Origin: Syntrophales bacterium
Lineage (GTDB): Bacteria; Desulfobacterota; Syntrophia; Syntrophales; UBA4778
NCBI GenBank assembly: GCA_028712885.1
Contig: JAQTPK010000004.1
Location: 38,824 to 102,823 of the forward strand
Reading direction: 5' to 3'
DNA: 64,000 bases
The notes beneath the pieces are model-generated. The model ran no database searches. It saw nothing but the letters and a program-made list of their open reading frames with translations, and was not told the DNA's origin. Each line of letters starts with the position of its first letter. The stretch's first letter is position 1. Shown piece after piece: positions 16,036 to 27,069 of this stretch. A program made the translations under genes and the position numbers.

Positions 16036-18816
16036 TCAGGAAAGGTTGCCGATGCAGCGGTCGCAAATGGCGGGATGCGCTGCGCTTTTGCCGACCGTGC
16101 CGCTGTACATCCAGCAGCGCTCGCATTTGACACCGCCCGCCCTGCTTACACCGATTGACATCCCCTCGAATTCCGAGCTGCAGGAGATCTCGCCGGACGG
16201 TTTGTCCGTCATCTCCACTTCGGAAACGATGTTGATGGTACGGATCGTATCCAGGTTCGCCCGGATCAGCTCCGCCAGCCTGCCGGAAGCCGCTATCTCG
16301 ACTCTTGCGTCCAGGGAATGGCCGACGATCTTGTTCCTGCGGGCCGCTTCGACCGCTTTGGCGATCTCGCCCTTAAGGCCGATCATCGTCTTCCATTTCT
16401 CCATCAGGTCCGGATCAAGAAATTCCTGCTTCACCTCGGGGAAGCTCGTCATGTGAACGCTTTTCTCTTTGCCTTCGACCGGCATCCTCTCCCAGATTTC
16501 TTCCGCGGTGAAGACCAGGACCGGCGCCAGCAGGCGGACAAGGGAGTCCAGAATCGTCCACATCGCCGTCTGGGCCGACCGGCGCGCCTTTGAAGCCGTT
16601 TTGGACGTGTACAGCCGGTCCTTGCTCACGTCCAGGTAGAGAGCGCTAAGGTCGACCGTGCAGTAATTATAGACAGTGTAATAAACGACGTGGAACTCGA
16701 AATCCTCGTACGCCTTGCGCACGCGCTGGATCACTTCCTGGAGCCGGTGGAGCGCCCACCGGTCCATTTCTTCCATCTGCGCGCAGGGGACCGCGTCCTT
16801 CCCGGGGTTGAAATCGTAGAGATTTCCGAGAATGAAACGGCTCGTGTTCCGGATGCGGCGGTACGCCTCGATCAGCCGCTCCATGATCTCGCTGGAGATG
16901 CGTATATCGGCCGTATAGTCTTCCGCGGCGACCCAGAGCCGCAGGATCTCCGCCCCGTATTTTGCAATTATATCCTGGGGATCGACGACGTTCCCGACCG
17001 ACTTCGACATCTTTTTCCCCTCGCCGTCCACCACGAAGCCGTGGGTCAGGACCTCTTTATAGGGCGCCCTTCCCCTCGTCCCCACCGATTCAAGAAGCGA
17101 TGAATGGAACCACCCCCGGTGCTGGTCGCTGCCCTCGAGATACATATCGCAGGGCCACCGCAGGTCCGCCCTTGTCTCCAGGACGGCGGCGTGGCTCACG
17201 CCCGAATCGAACCAGACGTCCAGGATGTTGGTCTCCTTACGGAAGGCGTCCCCCTTACAGGAGGCGCATTTCGTCCCCTTCGGGAGCAGGTCTTTCGCCT
17301 CCCTCTCGAACCAGACGTCCGCGCTGTACTGCCGGACCAGGCCGGCCACGTGCGCAAGGACCTCCCTGGTAGCCAGGACCTCGCCGCATCCTTCGCAGTA
17401 GAAAACTACGATCGGCACGCCCCAGAGTCTCTGGCGCGATATGCACCAGTCGGGACGGTTTTCGACCATCCCGTAGATCCTGTCCCTGCCCCAGGAGGGT
17501 ATCCATCTTACTTCCCCTATCGATTTAAGGGCCTTCTCCCGAAGTCCCTTCTTTTCCATGGATATGAACCACTGCTCCGTAGAGCGGAAAATGATCGGGT
17601 TCTTGCAGCGCCAGCAATGCGGATAGGAATGGCCGATGTCCATGCTGCCGAGCAGCACGCCCACTTCCTTCATCTTCTTCATGACGGACTCGTTCGCATC
17701 GAAAACGAACTCCCCGGCGAAGAATTCCACGTCGGGGGTGAACCGCCCGTTCTCATCCACCGGGGCGTAATTGTCGAGACCGTACTCCAGCCCTATCTCG
17801 TAGTCTTCCTGACCATGGCCGGGGGCGATGTGGACGAGACCGGTCCCCGCTTCCAGGGTGACGAAAGGCGCGAGGATAAGAACGCTCTCCCGGTCGATAA
17901 ACGGGTGGCGGCACTTCTGCCCTTCCAGGACCTCTCCCGGAAACTCGTCGATTATTTCATACTCTTTGTAGCCGAAGGCATCCATGCAGTAGCCGACAAG
18001 CTCCTTTGCGACGATGAGCACTTCTCCCTGAGTCTTTACCGCCGCATAGATGAATTCCTTATGGACCGCTATCGCCAGGTTCGCCGGAAGGGTCCAGGGG
18101 GTCGTCGTCCAGATAACGCAATAGACTTTTTCGCCTTTCAGCTTCGAACGAACGGCCGCGAAATCGGAGATCATGGGGAATTTCACGTAAACGGAGGGCG
18201 TCTGGTGGTCCATGTATTCGACCTCCGCCTCCGCCAGGGCCGTTTTGCAAGTGGCGCACCAGTAAACCGGCTTCTTTCCCTTGTAAATGTCGCCGTTCAG
18301 CATGAGCTTGGCGAATTCCTCGATGGTGATCGCCTCATATTCGTAGCTCATCGTCAGGTAGGGATTGTCCCATTCCCCGAAGACGCCAAGCCTCTTGAAT
18401 TCGCTGCGCTGGATGTCCACGAACTGCTCCGCATATTTGCGGCAGTATCTCCTTTTTTCTACCTGGGACAGGTCATACTTTTTATCTCCCAGCTCCTTGT
18501 CCACCTGGTGCTCGATCGGCAGACCATGGCAGTCCCATCCGGGAACGTAGATGCTGTCGAATCCGCCCATATTCTTTGACTTTATGACAAGGTCCTTGAT
18601 GATCTTATTGAGGGCGGTGCCGAGATGGATATGACCGTTCGCATAAGGCGGCCCGTCATGGAGGATATAGGTCTTCCGGCCCTTGGAAACATTTCTGATC
18701 GCCCGGTATATGTTCATCTCCTCCCATTTTTTCAGGAACTCCGGCTCCCGTTTGGAGAGGTTGGCCTTCATGGGAAAATCGGTCTTCGGCAGATTCAAGG
18801 TGTCCTTGTAATCCAT
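16036..18816 (-). CDS. ileS: Isoleucyl-tRNA synthetase
   Basis: A 926-residue class I aminoacyl-tRNA synthetase. It shows the HIGH-type motif PPYANGHIHLGTALNKIIKD, the WDCHGLPIE box, the editing-domain TTPWTLPANLAIA, the KMSKSVGN loop and a C-terminal zinc finger (CERCW ... CDRCIGNL). The length and motifs fit the bacterial (type 1) enzyme. AGGAGATCC precedes the ATG. On the minus strand a TTGAAA and a TAACTA 17 nt apart lie about 55 nt upstream as a possible promoter. It is followed by lspA. Confidence 0.97.
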   Translation of the reverse strand: MDYKDTLNLPKTDFPMKANLSKREPEFLKKWEEMNIYRAIRNVSKGRKTYILHDGPPYANGHIHLGTALNKIIKDLVIKSKNMGGFDSIYVPGWDCHGLPIEHQVDKELGDKKYDLSQVEKRRYCRKYAEQFVDIQRSEFKRLGVFGEWDNPYLTMSYEYEAITIEEFAKLMLNGDIYKGKKPVYWCATCKTALAEAEVEYMDHQTPSVYVKFPMISDFAAVRSKLKGEKVYCVIWTTTPWTLPANLAIAVHKEFIYAAVKTQGEVLIVAKELVGYCMDAFGYKEYEIIDEFPGEVLEGQKCRHPFIDRESVLILAPFVTLEAGTGLVHIAPGHGQEDYEIGLEYGLDNYAPVDENGRFTPDVEFFAGEFVFDANESVMKKMKEVGVLLGSMDIGHSYPHCWRCKNPIIFRSTEQWFISMEKKGLREKALKSIGEVRWIPSWGRDRIYGMVENRPDWCISRQRLWGVPIVVFYCEGCGEVLATREVLAHVAGLVRQYSADVWFEREAKDLLPKGTKCASCKGDAFRKETNILDVWFDSGVSHAAVLETRADLRWPCDMYLEGSDQHRGWFHSSLLESVGTRGRAPYKEVLTHGFVVDGEGKKMSKSVGNVVDPQDIIAKYGAEILRLWVAAEDYTADIRISSEIMERLIEAYRRIRNTSRFILGNLYDFNPGKDAVPCAQMEEMDRWALHRLQEVIQRVRKAYEDFEFHVVYYTVYNYCTVDLSALYLDVSKDRLYTSKTASKARRSAQTAMWTILDSLVRLLAPVLVFTAEEIWERMPVEGKEKSVHMTSFPEVKQEFLDPDLMEKWKTMIGLKGEIAKAVEAARRNKIVGHSLDARVEIAASGRLAELIRANLDTIRTINIVSEVEMTDKPSGEISCSSEFEGMSIGVSRAGGVKCERCWMYSGTVGKSAAHPAICDRCIGNLS

Positions 18817-19118
18817 TTGGATCTCCTAAAAGTTGGAAATATAATCGAAAAACAACCTGGTATAGTTATCACATATGCCTGCAGCTTTCAAGGGCCGGGG
18901 AAAATAGAGCGGGAAAGGCGCGAAACGCGGGAAAGGGCTGAGATTGCAGGCAGGCGAGTCAGAGGGATTCCCGGTGAGCAGTACCAAGAACGAAGCTGCG
19001 AAGTTGCAAAGGTGGGAAGATACGAAGAAAGCATCTGATGACCTCTGGCATCCAGGAGAACCTCTATTAAACAGCCCGCCTGATGCCGGAAACCCGATGC
19101 CTGATGCCCAAACAAAAA
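18817..19118. other. ileS-groEL spacer with tandem words
   Basis: This spacer holds the ileS promoter region at its left end. Further right are degenerate tandem words (GAAGCTGCGAAGTTGC near 18991 and CTGATGCCGGAAACCCGATGCCTGATGCCC at 19080-19110 in parts). No ORF in it has a ribosome site or a family look. Confidence 0.5.
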
Positions 19119-19145
19119 GGACCCCTTGCGGTCCGCAAGGGGTCC
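19119..19145 (-). terminator. Strong terminator of groESL, bidirectional
   Basis: A perfect 12-bp stem GGACCCCTTGCG / CGCAAGGGGTCC with a 3-nt loop, flanked by AAAAA on the left and TTTTT on the right. It can end transcription in both directions. It starts 20 nt beyond the groEL stop codon. Confidence 0.95.
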
Positions 19146-19164
19146 CTTTTTGTTTGTAAGTTTA

Positions 19165-20823
<1,659 letters not shown>

Positions 20824-21114
20824 TTACTTCTCAATTATTCCGAGGATGTCTTCCTCTCTCATGATCAGGTAATCGACGCCGTCGATCTTCACCTCTGTCC
20901 CCGCATACTTGCTGAACAGCACCTTGTCTCCGGCTGCCACGTCCAGCTTGACCACCTTTCCGTCTTCCGTCATGCGGCCTTTTCCAACCGAGATGACCTG
21001 GCCTTCCATCGGTTTTTCCTTGGCGGTGTCGGGGATAATTATTCCGCCTTTCGTTTTTTGCTCCTCTTCCAAGCGTTTGACAAGAATCCTGTCGTGAAGC
21101 GGTCTGATCTTCAT
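20824..21114 (-). CDS. groES: Co-chaperonin GroES (Hsp10)
   Basis: A 96-residue GroES with the expected [20 protein letters not shown] start, the [13 protein letters not shown] mobile loop and the [15 protein letters not shown] segment. It caps the GroEL ring. A good AGGAGG ribosome site lies ahead of the ATG. The upstream region has a consensus-like promoter and an unusual inverted repeat but no CIRCE element (see separate entries). Confidence 0.98.
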   Translation of the reverse strand: MKIRPLHDRILVKRLEEEQKTKGGIIIPDTAKEKPMEGQVISVGKGRMTEDGKVVKLDVAAGDKVLFSKYAGTEVKIDGVDYLIMREEDILGIIEK

Positions 21115-21150
21115 CCTGAGATGATCCTCCTTTCCACTATAATTTTTTGC

Positions 21151-21174
21151 CTTAGAAATTTAAGGCTTTCTAAG
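21151..21174 (-). promoter_or_regulatory. Perfect inverted repeat in the groES leader, possible operator
   Basis: CTTAGAAA-N8-TTTCTAAG is a perfect 8-bp inverted repeat about 40 nt before the groES start and just downstream of the predicted promoter. It takes the place where CIRCE (TTAGCACTC-N9-GAGTGCTAA) is usually found, but the sequence is different. An operator for a heat-shock repressor is inferred; it could also be an RNA hairpin in the leader. Confidence 0.55.
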
Positions 21175-21193
21175 CCGGCGGGAAATTTCGGGC

Positions 21194-21223
21194 ATAACAT
21201 AAACATAAAATCAGTTATGTCAA
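21194..21223 (-). promoter_or_regulatory. Sigma70-like promoter of groESL
   Basis: On the minus strand TTGACA (21218-21223) and TGTTAT (21194-21199) are 18 nt apart. They are placed so that transcription would start just ahead of the inverted repeat at 21151-21174. No clear sigma32-type site is visible. Confidence 0.6.
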
Positions 21224-21353
21224 GAGAAAATCCAGAGATAAAGCTAAGATTATAATTAAAAAACGCATTCTTCCGGAAGTTTTGCTCATTTGCATTCCCA
21301 TTTCAATTATGCTACATAGTCGCCGCCCGAAGGCCTGAAGGGGAGATAATCGC

Positions 21354-21974
21354 ATGCGCATAATTCCAAAAGACGAGAAATTTTACGACCTTTTCGAGGA
21401 ACTCGCGGACAAGATTGAAGAGGGCGGCAAGCTCTTTCACGACATTCTCGAGAAGTACGAATATTCCGAACCGAAGCTTTCCAAACTGAAAGAAATCGAG
21501 CACGAAGCGGATACGATCACCCACCGCACCTATGAAAAGATGCACAAGACCTTTCTCACTCCGCTCGACAGGGAGGATATCTACGCCCTTGTCAACAAGA
21601 TGGACAGCATCCTGGACATGATCGAAGCGGCAGGCATCAGGATGCACCTGTATAAAATCAAAAAACCCAGCCGGGAAATTATTGAACTGACTAGAGTTTT
21701 GAACGAGGCGATCTGCGGCGTCAAGAAGATCGTGTACGCCCTCCGCCATAAGAAGAACACCAAGCAGATCCTCGACACCTGCGTCGAGATAAATACGCTT
21801 GAAAACGAGGGAGATTATATTCTGCGTACGACGGTCGCGCGTCTTTTCGAAGAGGAAAAGGACGCCATCGAGCTGATTAAATGGAAGGAGATCTGCGAGA
21901 GGATCGAGGAAGCCCTGGATGTCTGCGAGGACGTTTCAAACATTGTCGAGGGAATCGTCCTGAAGCATGGATAA
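21354..21974 (+). CDS. DUF47/PhoU-like Pit accessory protein
   Basis: A 206-residue all-helical protein of the DUF47 (TIGR00153) family, distantly like PhoU. It has repeated E-(X)-E-ADTITH helices (KEIEHEADTITHRTYEKMHK, VEINTLENEGDYILRTTVAR). Family members sit beside Pit phosphate transporters and are thought to control them. The stop overlaps the following pit gene by 8 nt, so the two are translationally coupled. The ATG follows GGAGATAATCGC. With phoU at 24.7 kb, the window has two PhoU-like regulators. Confidence 0.92.
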   Translation: MRIIPKDEKFYDLFEELADKIEEGGKLFHDILEKYEYSEPKLSKLKEIEHEADTITHRTYEKMHKTFLTPLDREDIYALVNKMDSILDMIEAAGIRMHLYKIKKPSREIIELTRVLNEAICGVKKIVYALRHKKNTKQILDTCVEINTLENEGDYILRTTVARLFEEEKDAIELIKWKEICERIEEALDVCEDVSNIVEGIVLKHG

Positions 21975-22965
21975 CTCGCTTGCGCTGATTCTTTTCATTA
22001 TATTAATATCCCTGATATTCGATTTCATTAACGGCTTCCATGATGCCGCAAATTCCATCTCCTGTGTAGTTTCCACCCGGGTGCTTTCCCCGCGCAATGC
22101 CGTTTACTGGGCCGCTTTCTTCAACTTTGTCGCGGCATTCACGGTCGGCGCCCCCGTGGCGGTGACGATCGGGACGGGAATAGTAACGCCGAATATTATC
22201 GACAACAGCCTGATTCTCTCCGCTTTATTCGGGGCGATCGCCTGGAACCTCATCACCTGGTATGTAGGTCTGCCGAGCAGTTCCTCCCATGCACTTATCG
22301 GAGGTCTGATCGGAGCGGGGATCGTCAAAGGAGGGTTCCACGTCCTCGTCTGGAAAGGCATTATCAAGACGGCCGCTTTCATTATTCTGTCACCCACCAT
22401 CGGCTTTGTCTTGGGCCTGATTCTGATGATTCTGAACCTGAACCTTACCCGGAACTTTCATCCCGCCAAAGCAGACCGTGTATTCAGGAAACTGCAGCTC
22501 GTCTCGGCGGCTATACACAGCCTCGGTCACGGCATGAACGACGCCCAGAAAACGATGGGAATCATCGCTATCGTCCTGTTCAGCAGCGGATATCTTGGAC
22601 CCCGCTTTTACATCCCGTTCTGGATAGTCCTGATATGTACTTTCACCATCGCCCTCGGCACGATGGCGGGAGGATGGCGGATCGTCAAAACCATGGGAAC
22701 GAGGATAACGAAGCTGCGGCCCATGGGTGGTTTCTCCGCCGAAACTGCGGCCGCGACATCCCTCATCGGTGCGACACTGGGCGGCATCCCGGTCAGCACG
22801 ACACACACGATTACGGGCGCCATCATGGGGGTGGGCACCACGCACCGGCTGACGGCCGTCCGGTGGGGCGTGGCGGGATCAATCGTGTGGGCATGGATTC
22901 TTACCATTCCCGTATCGGCGGCCATATCCGGCGCCTCTTATATACTGCTCCGCTCAATGTTCTGA
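21967..22965 (+). CDS. pit: Low-affinity inorganic phosphate transporter (Pit/PHO4 family)
   Basis: A 332-residue integral membrane protein with about ten hydrophobic segments and the duplicated PHO4 signatures. These are DFINGFHDAANSISCVVSTRVLSP in the N-terminal half (partly quoted: FINGFHDAANSI) and SLGHGMNDAQKTMGI in the C-terminal half. It takes up phosphate with a cation. It overlaps the DUF47 gene. Its stop lies only 8 nt from the convergent phoR stop, and no terminator separates them, so convergent transcripts may overlap. Confidence 0.95.
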   Translation: MDNSLALILFIILISLIFDFINGFHDAANSISCVVSTRVLSPRNAVYWAAFFNFVAAFTVGAPVAVTIGTGIVTPNIIDNSLILSALFGAIAWNLITWYVGLPSSSSHALIGGLIGAGIVKGGFHVLVWKGIIKTAAFIILSPTIGFVLGLILMILNLNLTRNFHPAKADRVFRKLQLVSAAIHSLGHGMNDAQKTMGIIAIVLFSSGYLGPRFYIPFWIVLICTFTIALGTMAGGWRIVKTMGTRITKLRPMGGFSAETAAATSLIGATLGGIPVSTTHTITGAIMGVGTTHRLTAVRWGVAGSIVWAWILTIPVSAAISGASYILLRSMF

Positions 22966-22973
22966 AGTTTAAA

Positions 22974-24713
22974 CTATTCTTTATAGACCGGAAAGTATAA
23001 AGAAACCGTCGTTCCCTGCCCGAGCTGGCTCTCTATCTCCATCTTTCCCTGGTGAGCCTGCATGAGGTGCTTGACGATGGACAGGCCCAGTCCGGTTCCT
23101 CCCAGCTCGCGGGAGCGGGTCTTATCGACGCGGTAAAACCTTTCTCCGAGTCGTGAAATTTCGCTTTTCGGCACGCCCACACCCGTATCGGCGACGCGGA
23201 GGACCACCCATTGGCCTCCCTCCCGCAACGCCGACACGGAAATCCTGCCCGGCGCGGGCGTGAATTTCACCGCGTTGTCGAGGACGTTCAGCAAAATCTG
23301 CACCAGCCGGTCCCTGTCCGCGCGGACGGGAGGGGTGGTCTCCGGTACGTCCCTGGAGACGGCCAGCCCTTTTTCGCCGGCCCTGGACTCGATCATGGGA
23401 AGCACGCTTTCGGCGATGCCGCTGAGAGAGACGCTTTCAAAATAGAATTTTATTTCACCCAGCTCGATATTGGAGATCGTCAGCAGGTCTTCCAGCAGGC
23501 GGTTCATGCGTTCTGCATGCCGGGAGATAATGCCGAGAAACCTGAGGGCCGTCTCCCTGTCCTCTATCGCTCCTCCCTCGAGCGTTTCTATGAACCCGAG
23601 AATGGCCGTCAGAGGCGTTTTGATTTCGTGCGTGACGTTGGCGACAAAATCGACGCGCATGCGCTCGAGTTTCTTCACCCGGGTAACGTCGTGGAAGACG
23701 ATAAGCGTCTTTTCCTCGCCGCCGGGCAGTCCCGCTACCGATGATATGCTGATATTGAAGGTCATGGGACTGATCTCGCCAAGGACGATCTCTTCCCTTA
23801 CCGGCTGCCTCGCGGCCCGGAACGATTCAAAGGCCTTCTGCAGCTCGATATTCCGGAATGCTTCCATCAGCGTTTTTCCCGCAGCCTCTCCGTATTCCGC
23901 CGCGATCATCTTGCGGAATGCCCGGTTGTAAATCTCGATTTTATTATCGCCGTTCAGAAGGAGCACGCCTTCGCTCATGCTGGCAAATGCGGCGATGAGC
24001 TTCCCTTTTTCCTCGCTGACCGACCGGATCTGGCTCTGCAGTTCCTCAACAAGGAAATTGATGTTCTTCGCTAGTTGGCCGAGTTCGTCGTTCTTGCGGA
24101 TCAGCAGAGATCCCGGTTCTTTGCCCTCGCGCAGCTTTTCCGTAAAATCCTCCATCTCCTTTATCGGTGAATAATACCTGTAGGAGAAAATCAGTGCAAA
24201 GATCAGGGACGGGAAAACCATTATGAGGATAGACACGAACAGGCTGCGGTACAGCGAATCCATGATGCTGCGGATTTCGTGCAGCGGCTTGGCCAGGCGG
24301 ATAAATCCGCCGTCTCCCCGGGAGAGCGCCACGTAAAGCATATCCGTTCCGACCGTCCGGCTGTATCTTATCGCCTTTCCCGACCCGCGCACTCTCGCTT
24401 CCTGGATCTCGGGACGGGTAAGGTGCTTTTCCATGGTTGAAACCTCGTGCTCCGAATCCGCGATGATTTCGCCGCCGGGGGCGATCAGCGTAATCCTCGA
24501 CTTTGAAATTTCCGCCAGCCGGCCGATTCTTTCCCCGGCCTCCAGCCGGGACTCCGAGTTGATTACCTGTGCGAAGGTCAGAAGCTCTTTCTCGATCCTT
24601 TCGACAGTGCCCGCTCTTATCTGCTGTCCGACAAGGTAGTAGATCACGGAACTCGCCAGAATAATCAGGATCAGATAGGTACCCAGGACCTTTATGAAGA
24701 GTCGGCTTTTCAT
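22974..24713 (-). CDS. phoR: Phosphate-sensing histidine kinase PhoR
   Basis: A 579-residue membrane kinase with two membrane segments (about residues 8-30 and 160-182) around a periplasmic domain. Next come a HAMP-like region (about 183-240), a PAS domain (about 245-350), HisKA with the phospho-acceptor in FVANVTHEIKTPLTAILGF, and HATPase with NVLDNAVKFTP, DTGVGV and GTGLGLSIVKHLM. It pairs with PhoB (28975-29676). Its ATG overlaps the phoU stop by 4 nt, and it ends the pst-pho operon. A large periplasmic domain is unlike E. coli PhoR but like many other PhoR/ResE-type kinases. Confidence 0.93.
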   Translation of the reverse strand: MKSRLFIKVLGTYLILIILASSVIYYLVGQQIRAGTVERIEKELLTFAQVINSESRLEAGERIGRLAEISKSRITLIAPGGEIIADSEHEVSTMEKHLTRPEIQEARVRGSGKAIRYSRTVGTDMLYVALSRGDGGFIRLAKPLHEIRSIMDSLYRSLFVSILIMVFPSLIFALIFSYRYYSPIKEMEDFTEKLREGKEPGSLLIRKNDELGQLAKNINFLVEELQSQIRSVSEEKGKLIAAFASMSEGVLLLNGDNKIEIYNRAFRKMIAAEYGEAAGKTLMEAFRNIELQKAFESFRAARQPVREEIVLGEISPMTFNISISSVAGLPGGEEKTLIVFHDVTRVKKLERMRVDFVANVTHEIKTPLTAILGFIETLEGGAIEDRETALRFLGIISRHAERMNRLLEDLLTISNIELGEIKFYFESVSLSGIAESVLPMIESRAGEKGLAVSRDVPETTPPVRADRDRLVQILLNVLDNAVKFTPAPGRISVSALREGGQWVVLRVADTGVGVPKSEISRLGERFYRVDKTRSRELGGTGLGLSIVKHLMQAHQGKMEIESQLGQGTTVSLYFPVYKE

Positions 24714-25408
24714 CCGTCCTTCCGGAATAATTCATCCGTTTGCTGGTGCCGGACGGTTTTTCCCGTCACCATGTAAATGACCATATCCGCGACTCCCTTG
24801 GCATGGTCGGCGATTCTCTCCAGGTTTTTGGAAATCTGCATGATCAGCAGCGCGCGATGTATAGTGCGCGGGTCCTCCATCATGAACGTCAGGAGCTCCC
24901 GGAAGATCTGGTCATTAAGACCGTCGACCACGTTTTCCTCACGCCGCACATTTTCCGCGATATCTATGCTTCCGCGCACGAGTGCGTCCAGACTCTCTTT
25001 GATCATCGCTCTCGTGATGTCCGACATGCGGGGGAGGTCGATGTAGGGCTTGAGCTGCGGCTCCTTATTGAGCTGGATCGCTTTCTGGGCGATATTGACC
25101 GCCATATCTCCGATCCTCTCCAGGTGGCCGTTTATTTTTATCGCGGTGGCGATGAAACGGAGGTCGCGGGCGGTCGGCTGGCGCAGGGCCAGGAGCCGGA
25201 TGCACTTGTCTTCCAGCTCCATATCGAGCTTGTCGATCCTGTCGTCCTCCTCGATAACCTTGCGGGCGAGATCGGAATCCCTCTCCAGGAGCGACGTCAT
25301 TGCCGACTCAATCGCCTTCTCCGTCATTGCGCCGAGATAAAGCAGTCCGTCCTTGACATGCTGGAGTTCCCTCTCGTACTGAAGGCTGGTGTGCTTCTTC
25401 TCCTCCAT
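24710..25408 (-). CDS. phoU: Phosphate-signalling regulator PhoU
   Basis: A 232-residue helical protein with two PhoU repeats (residues about 15-105 and 115-210): VIEEDDRIDKLDMELEDKC and VIYMVTGKTVRH-type ends are typical. PhoU links Pst activity to PhoR and keeps the Pho response off in excess phosphate. A longer ORF starts at 25423, but ATG 25408 has GGGAGG just upstream, so I use it. It lies between pstB and phoR, with ATGA overlap to phoR. Confidence 0.95.
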   Translation of the reverse strand: MEEKKHTSLQYERELQHVKDGLLYLGAMTEKAIESAMTSLLERDSDLARKVIEEDDRIDKLDMELEDKCIRLLALRQPTARDLRFIATAIKINGHLERIGDMAVNIAQKAIQLNKEPQLKPYIDLPRMSDITRAMIKESLDALVRGSIDIAENVRREENVVDGLNDQIFRELLTFMMEDPRTIHRALLIMQISKNLERIADHAKGVADMVIYMVTGKTVRHQQTDELFRKDG

Positions 25409-25423
25409 AACCCCTCCCGTCAA

Positions 25424-26185
25424 TCATCCGAAACGTCCGGTTATATAATCTTCCGTCTGCTTCATATCCGGCGTGGTGAAGATCTTTCCCGTCCGGTTGA
25501 ATTCGATCAGCCGTCCCAGGTAAAAAAAGCCCGTGTAATCCGAAACGCGCGCCGCCTGCTGCATATTGTGGGTAACGATGATGATCGTATAATCTTTTTT
25601 CAGCCCTTCCATGAGCTCTTCGATTTTCGCGGTCGAGATCGGGTCCAGCGCCGAGGTGGGCTCGTCCATAAGCAGCACGTCCGGTTTCATGGCCAGAGCC
25701 CTCGCGATGCACAGCCGCTGCTGCTGTCCGCCCGAAAGCATCATCGCGGATTGCCCCAGGATGTCCTTCACTTCATCCCACAGGACGGCCTGCTTCAGGC
25801 TCCGTTCGGCAAGGGACTCCAGGTCGGTCCTGCTCATGCCCCCGGCCAGCCTGGGCCCGTAGACAATATTGTTGAAGATCGATTTGGGAAAAGGATTCGG
25901 CTTCTGAAAGACCATCCCGATTCTTCTCCGGATTTCCACCGGGTCCACTTCGGGGTCGTATATGTTTCTGCCCTCGAAAAGAACCTTCCCCTCCACCCTG
26001 GTCTGTTCGATAAAATCGTTCATGCGGTTGAGCAGCCTGAGCAGGGTCGATTTTCCGCACCCCGAGGGTCCGATGAGGGCCGTCACTCTGTTCTTCTCGA
26101 ACGAAATGTTTACGCCGGTCAGCGCCCGGAAAGAGCCGTAATAGAAATTCACGTCCTGCGTAACTATAATATCGCCGTCCCGCAC
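25424..26185 (-). CDS. pstB: Phosphate ABC transporter ATP-binding protein
   Basis: A 253-residue ABC ATPase with Walker [21 protein letters not shown]-loop [10 protein letters not shown], signature [16 protein letters not shown] and Walker [14 protein letters not shown]. The NRMND extension after Walker A is typical of PstB. The start is a GTG at 26185, with AAGGTGG ahead of it and only one base after the pstA stop. It powers PstCA-mediated phosphate uptake. Confidence 0.97.
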   Translation of the reverse strand: MRDGDIIVTQDVNFYYGSFRALTGVNISFEKNRVTALIGPSGCGKSTLLRLLNRMNDFIEQTRVEGKVLFEGRNIYDPEVDPVEIRRRIGMVFQKPNPFPKSIFNNIVYGPRLAGGMSRTDLESLAERSLKQAVLWDEVKDILGQSAMMLSGGQQQRLCIARALAMKPDVLLMDEPTSALDPISTAKIEELMEGLKKDYTIIIVTHNMQQAARVSDYTGFFYLGRLIEFNRTGKIFTTPDMKQTEDYITGRFG

Positions 26186-26186
26186 A

Positions 26187-27056
26187 TTACCACCTTTTTT
26201 TCCTTCTGATATAACTGCGGATCACGATCGCCGCCAGGTCCACCCCGAGCACAAGGGCGATCAGGACGAGCGCCGTTCCGTACTGGAGGGGCCGTGTTTC
26301 TTCAATACGCGTTCCCGCCGTCGCCAGCACGTAAATATGATACGGGAGGGCCATAACCTCGTCAAATACGGAGCCGGGAAGCCTGGTCGTAAAGAAGGCG
26401 GCCGCCGTAAACATGATGGGCGCCGTCTCTCCGGCCGCGCGCCCGATTCCGAGGATCGAACCGGTCAGGATCCCGGGCAGCGCGTTCGGCAGGACGATCC
26501 TTGAAACCGTCTGCCATTTCGATACGCCGAGCGCCAGCGATGCCTCCCGGAACGTCTGGGGCACCGCCTTGAGAGCCTCTTCGGCGGATCCGATGATCGT
26601 GGGAAGGATCAGGATCGCCAGCGTGAGCGACCCCGCGAGGATGCTTGACCCGAAATCGAGATAGACGACGAAAAGGCTCAGGCCGAAAAGCCCGAAAACG
26701 ACGGAGGGCACTCCCGCCAGAGAGTTGATGCCGATGCGGATGAAGCGGACCGCCGGACCGCTCCGGGCATATTCGCTCAAATAAACGGCGGAGGTGACGC
26801 CGAGGGGCATCGCCACCAGAACGGCCCCGAGCGTCAGGTAAACCGTTCCGATAATCGCGGGCATGATGCCGCCCGCCGTCATGGAATCGCGCGGCGGCTC
26901 GGTCAGGAAGGTCCAGTCGACAGCGCCTATTCCGTTGACAAAGATAAAGAAGAGAATACCGCCGAGCGCCGCGGCAATGATCAGCGCGGCAATCCGGACG
27001 ACCCAGAGGAATATCCCCTGCTTCAGGTATCTCCATTTCATCGATCCTTGCCGCAT
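26187..27056 (-). CDS. pstA: Phosphate ABC transporter permease PstA
   Basis: A 289-residue inner-membrane permease with six membrane segments and the ABC-2 EAA-type loop [20 protein letters not shown]. The [16 protein letters not shown] segment is typical of PstA. The ATG at 27056 has AAGGA upstream; a second ATG five codons later is also possible. It follows pstC by 13 nt. Confidence 0.95.
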   Translation of the reverse strand: MRQGSMKWRYLKQGIFLWVVRIAALIIAAALGGILFFIFVNGIGAVDWTFLTEPPRDSMTAGGIMPAIIGTVYLTLGAVLVAMPLGVTSAVYLSEYARSGPAVRFIRIGINSLAGVPSVVFGLFGLSLFVVYLDFGSSILAGSLTLAILILPTIIGSAEEALKAVPQTFREASLALGVSKWQTVSRIVLPNALPGILTGSILGIGRAAGETAPIMFTAAAFFTTRLPGSVFDEVMALPYHIYVLATAGTRIEETRPLQYGTALVLIALVLGVDLAAIVIRSYIRRKKRW

Positions 27057-27069
27057 ATCATCCTTTTCC

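Noticed and set aside
17104..18579. 491-codon ORF on the plus strand
   Set aside because: Antisense of ileS.
21115..21353. CIRCE element before groES
   Set aside because: TTAGCACTC-N9-GAGTGCTAA is not present; only an unrelated inverted repeat is.
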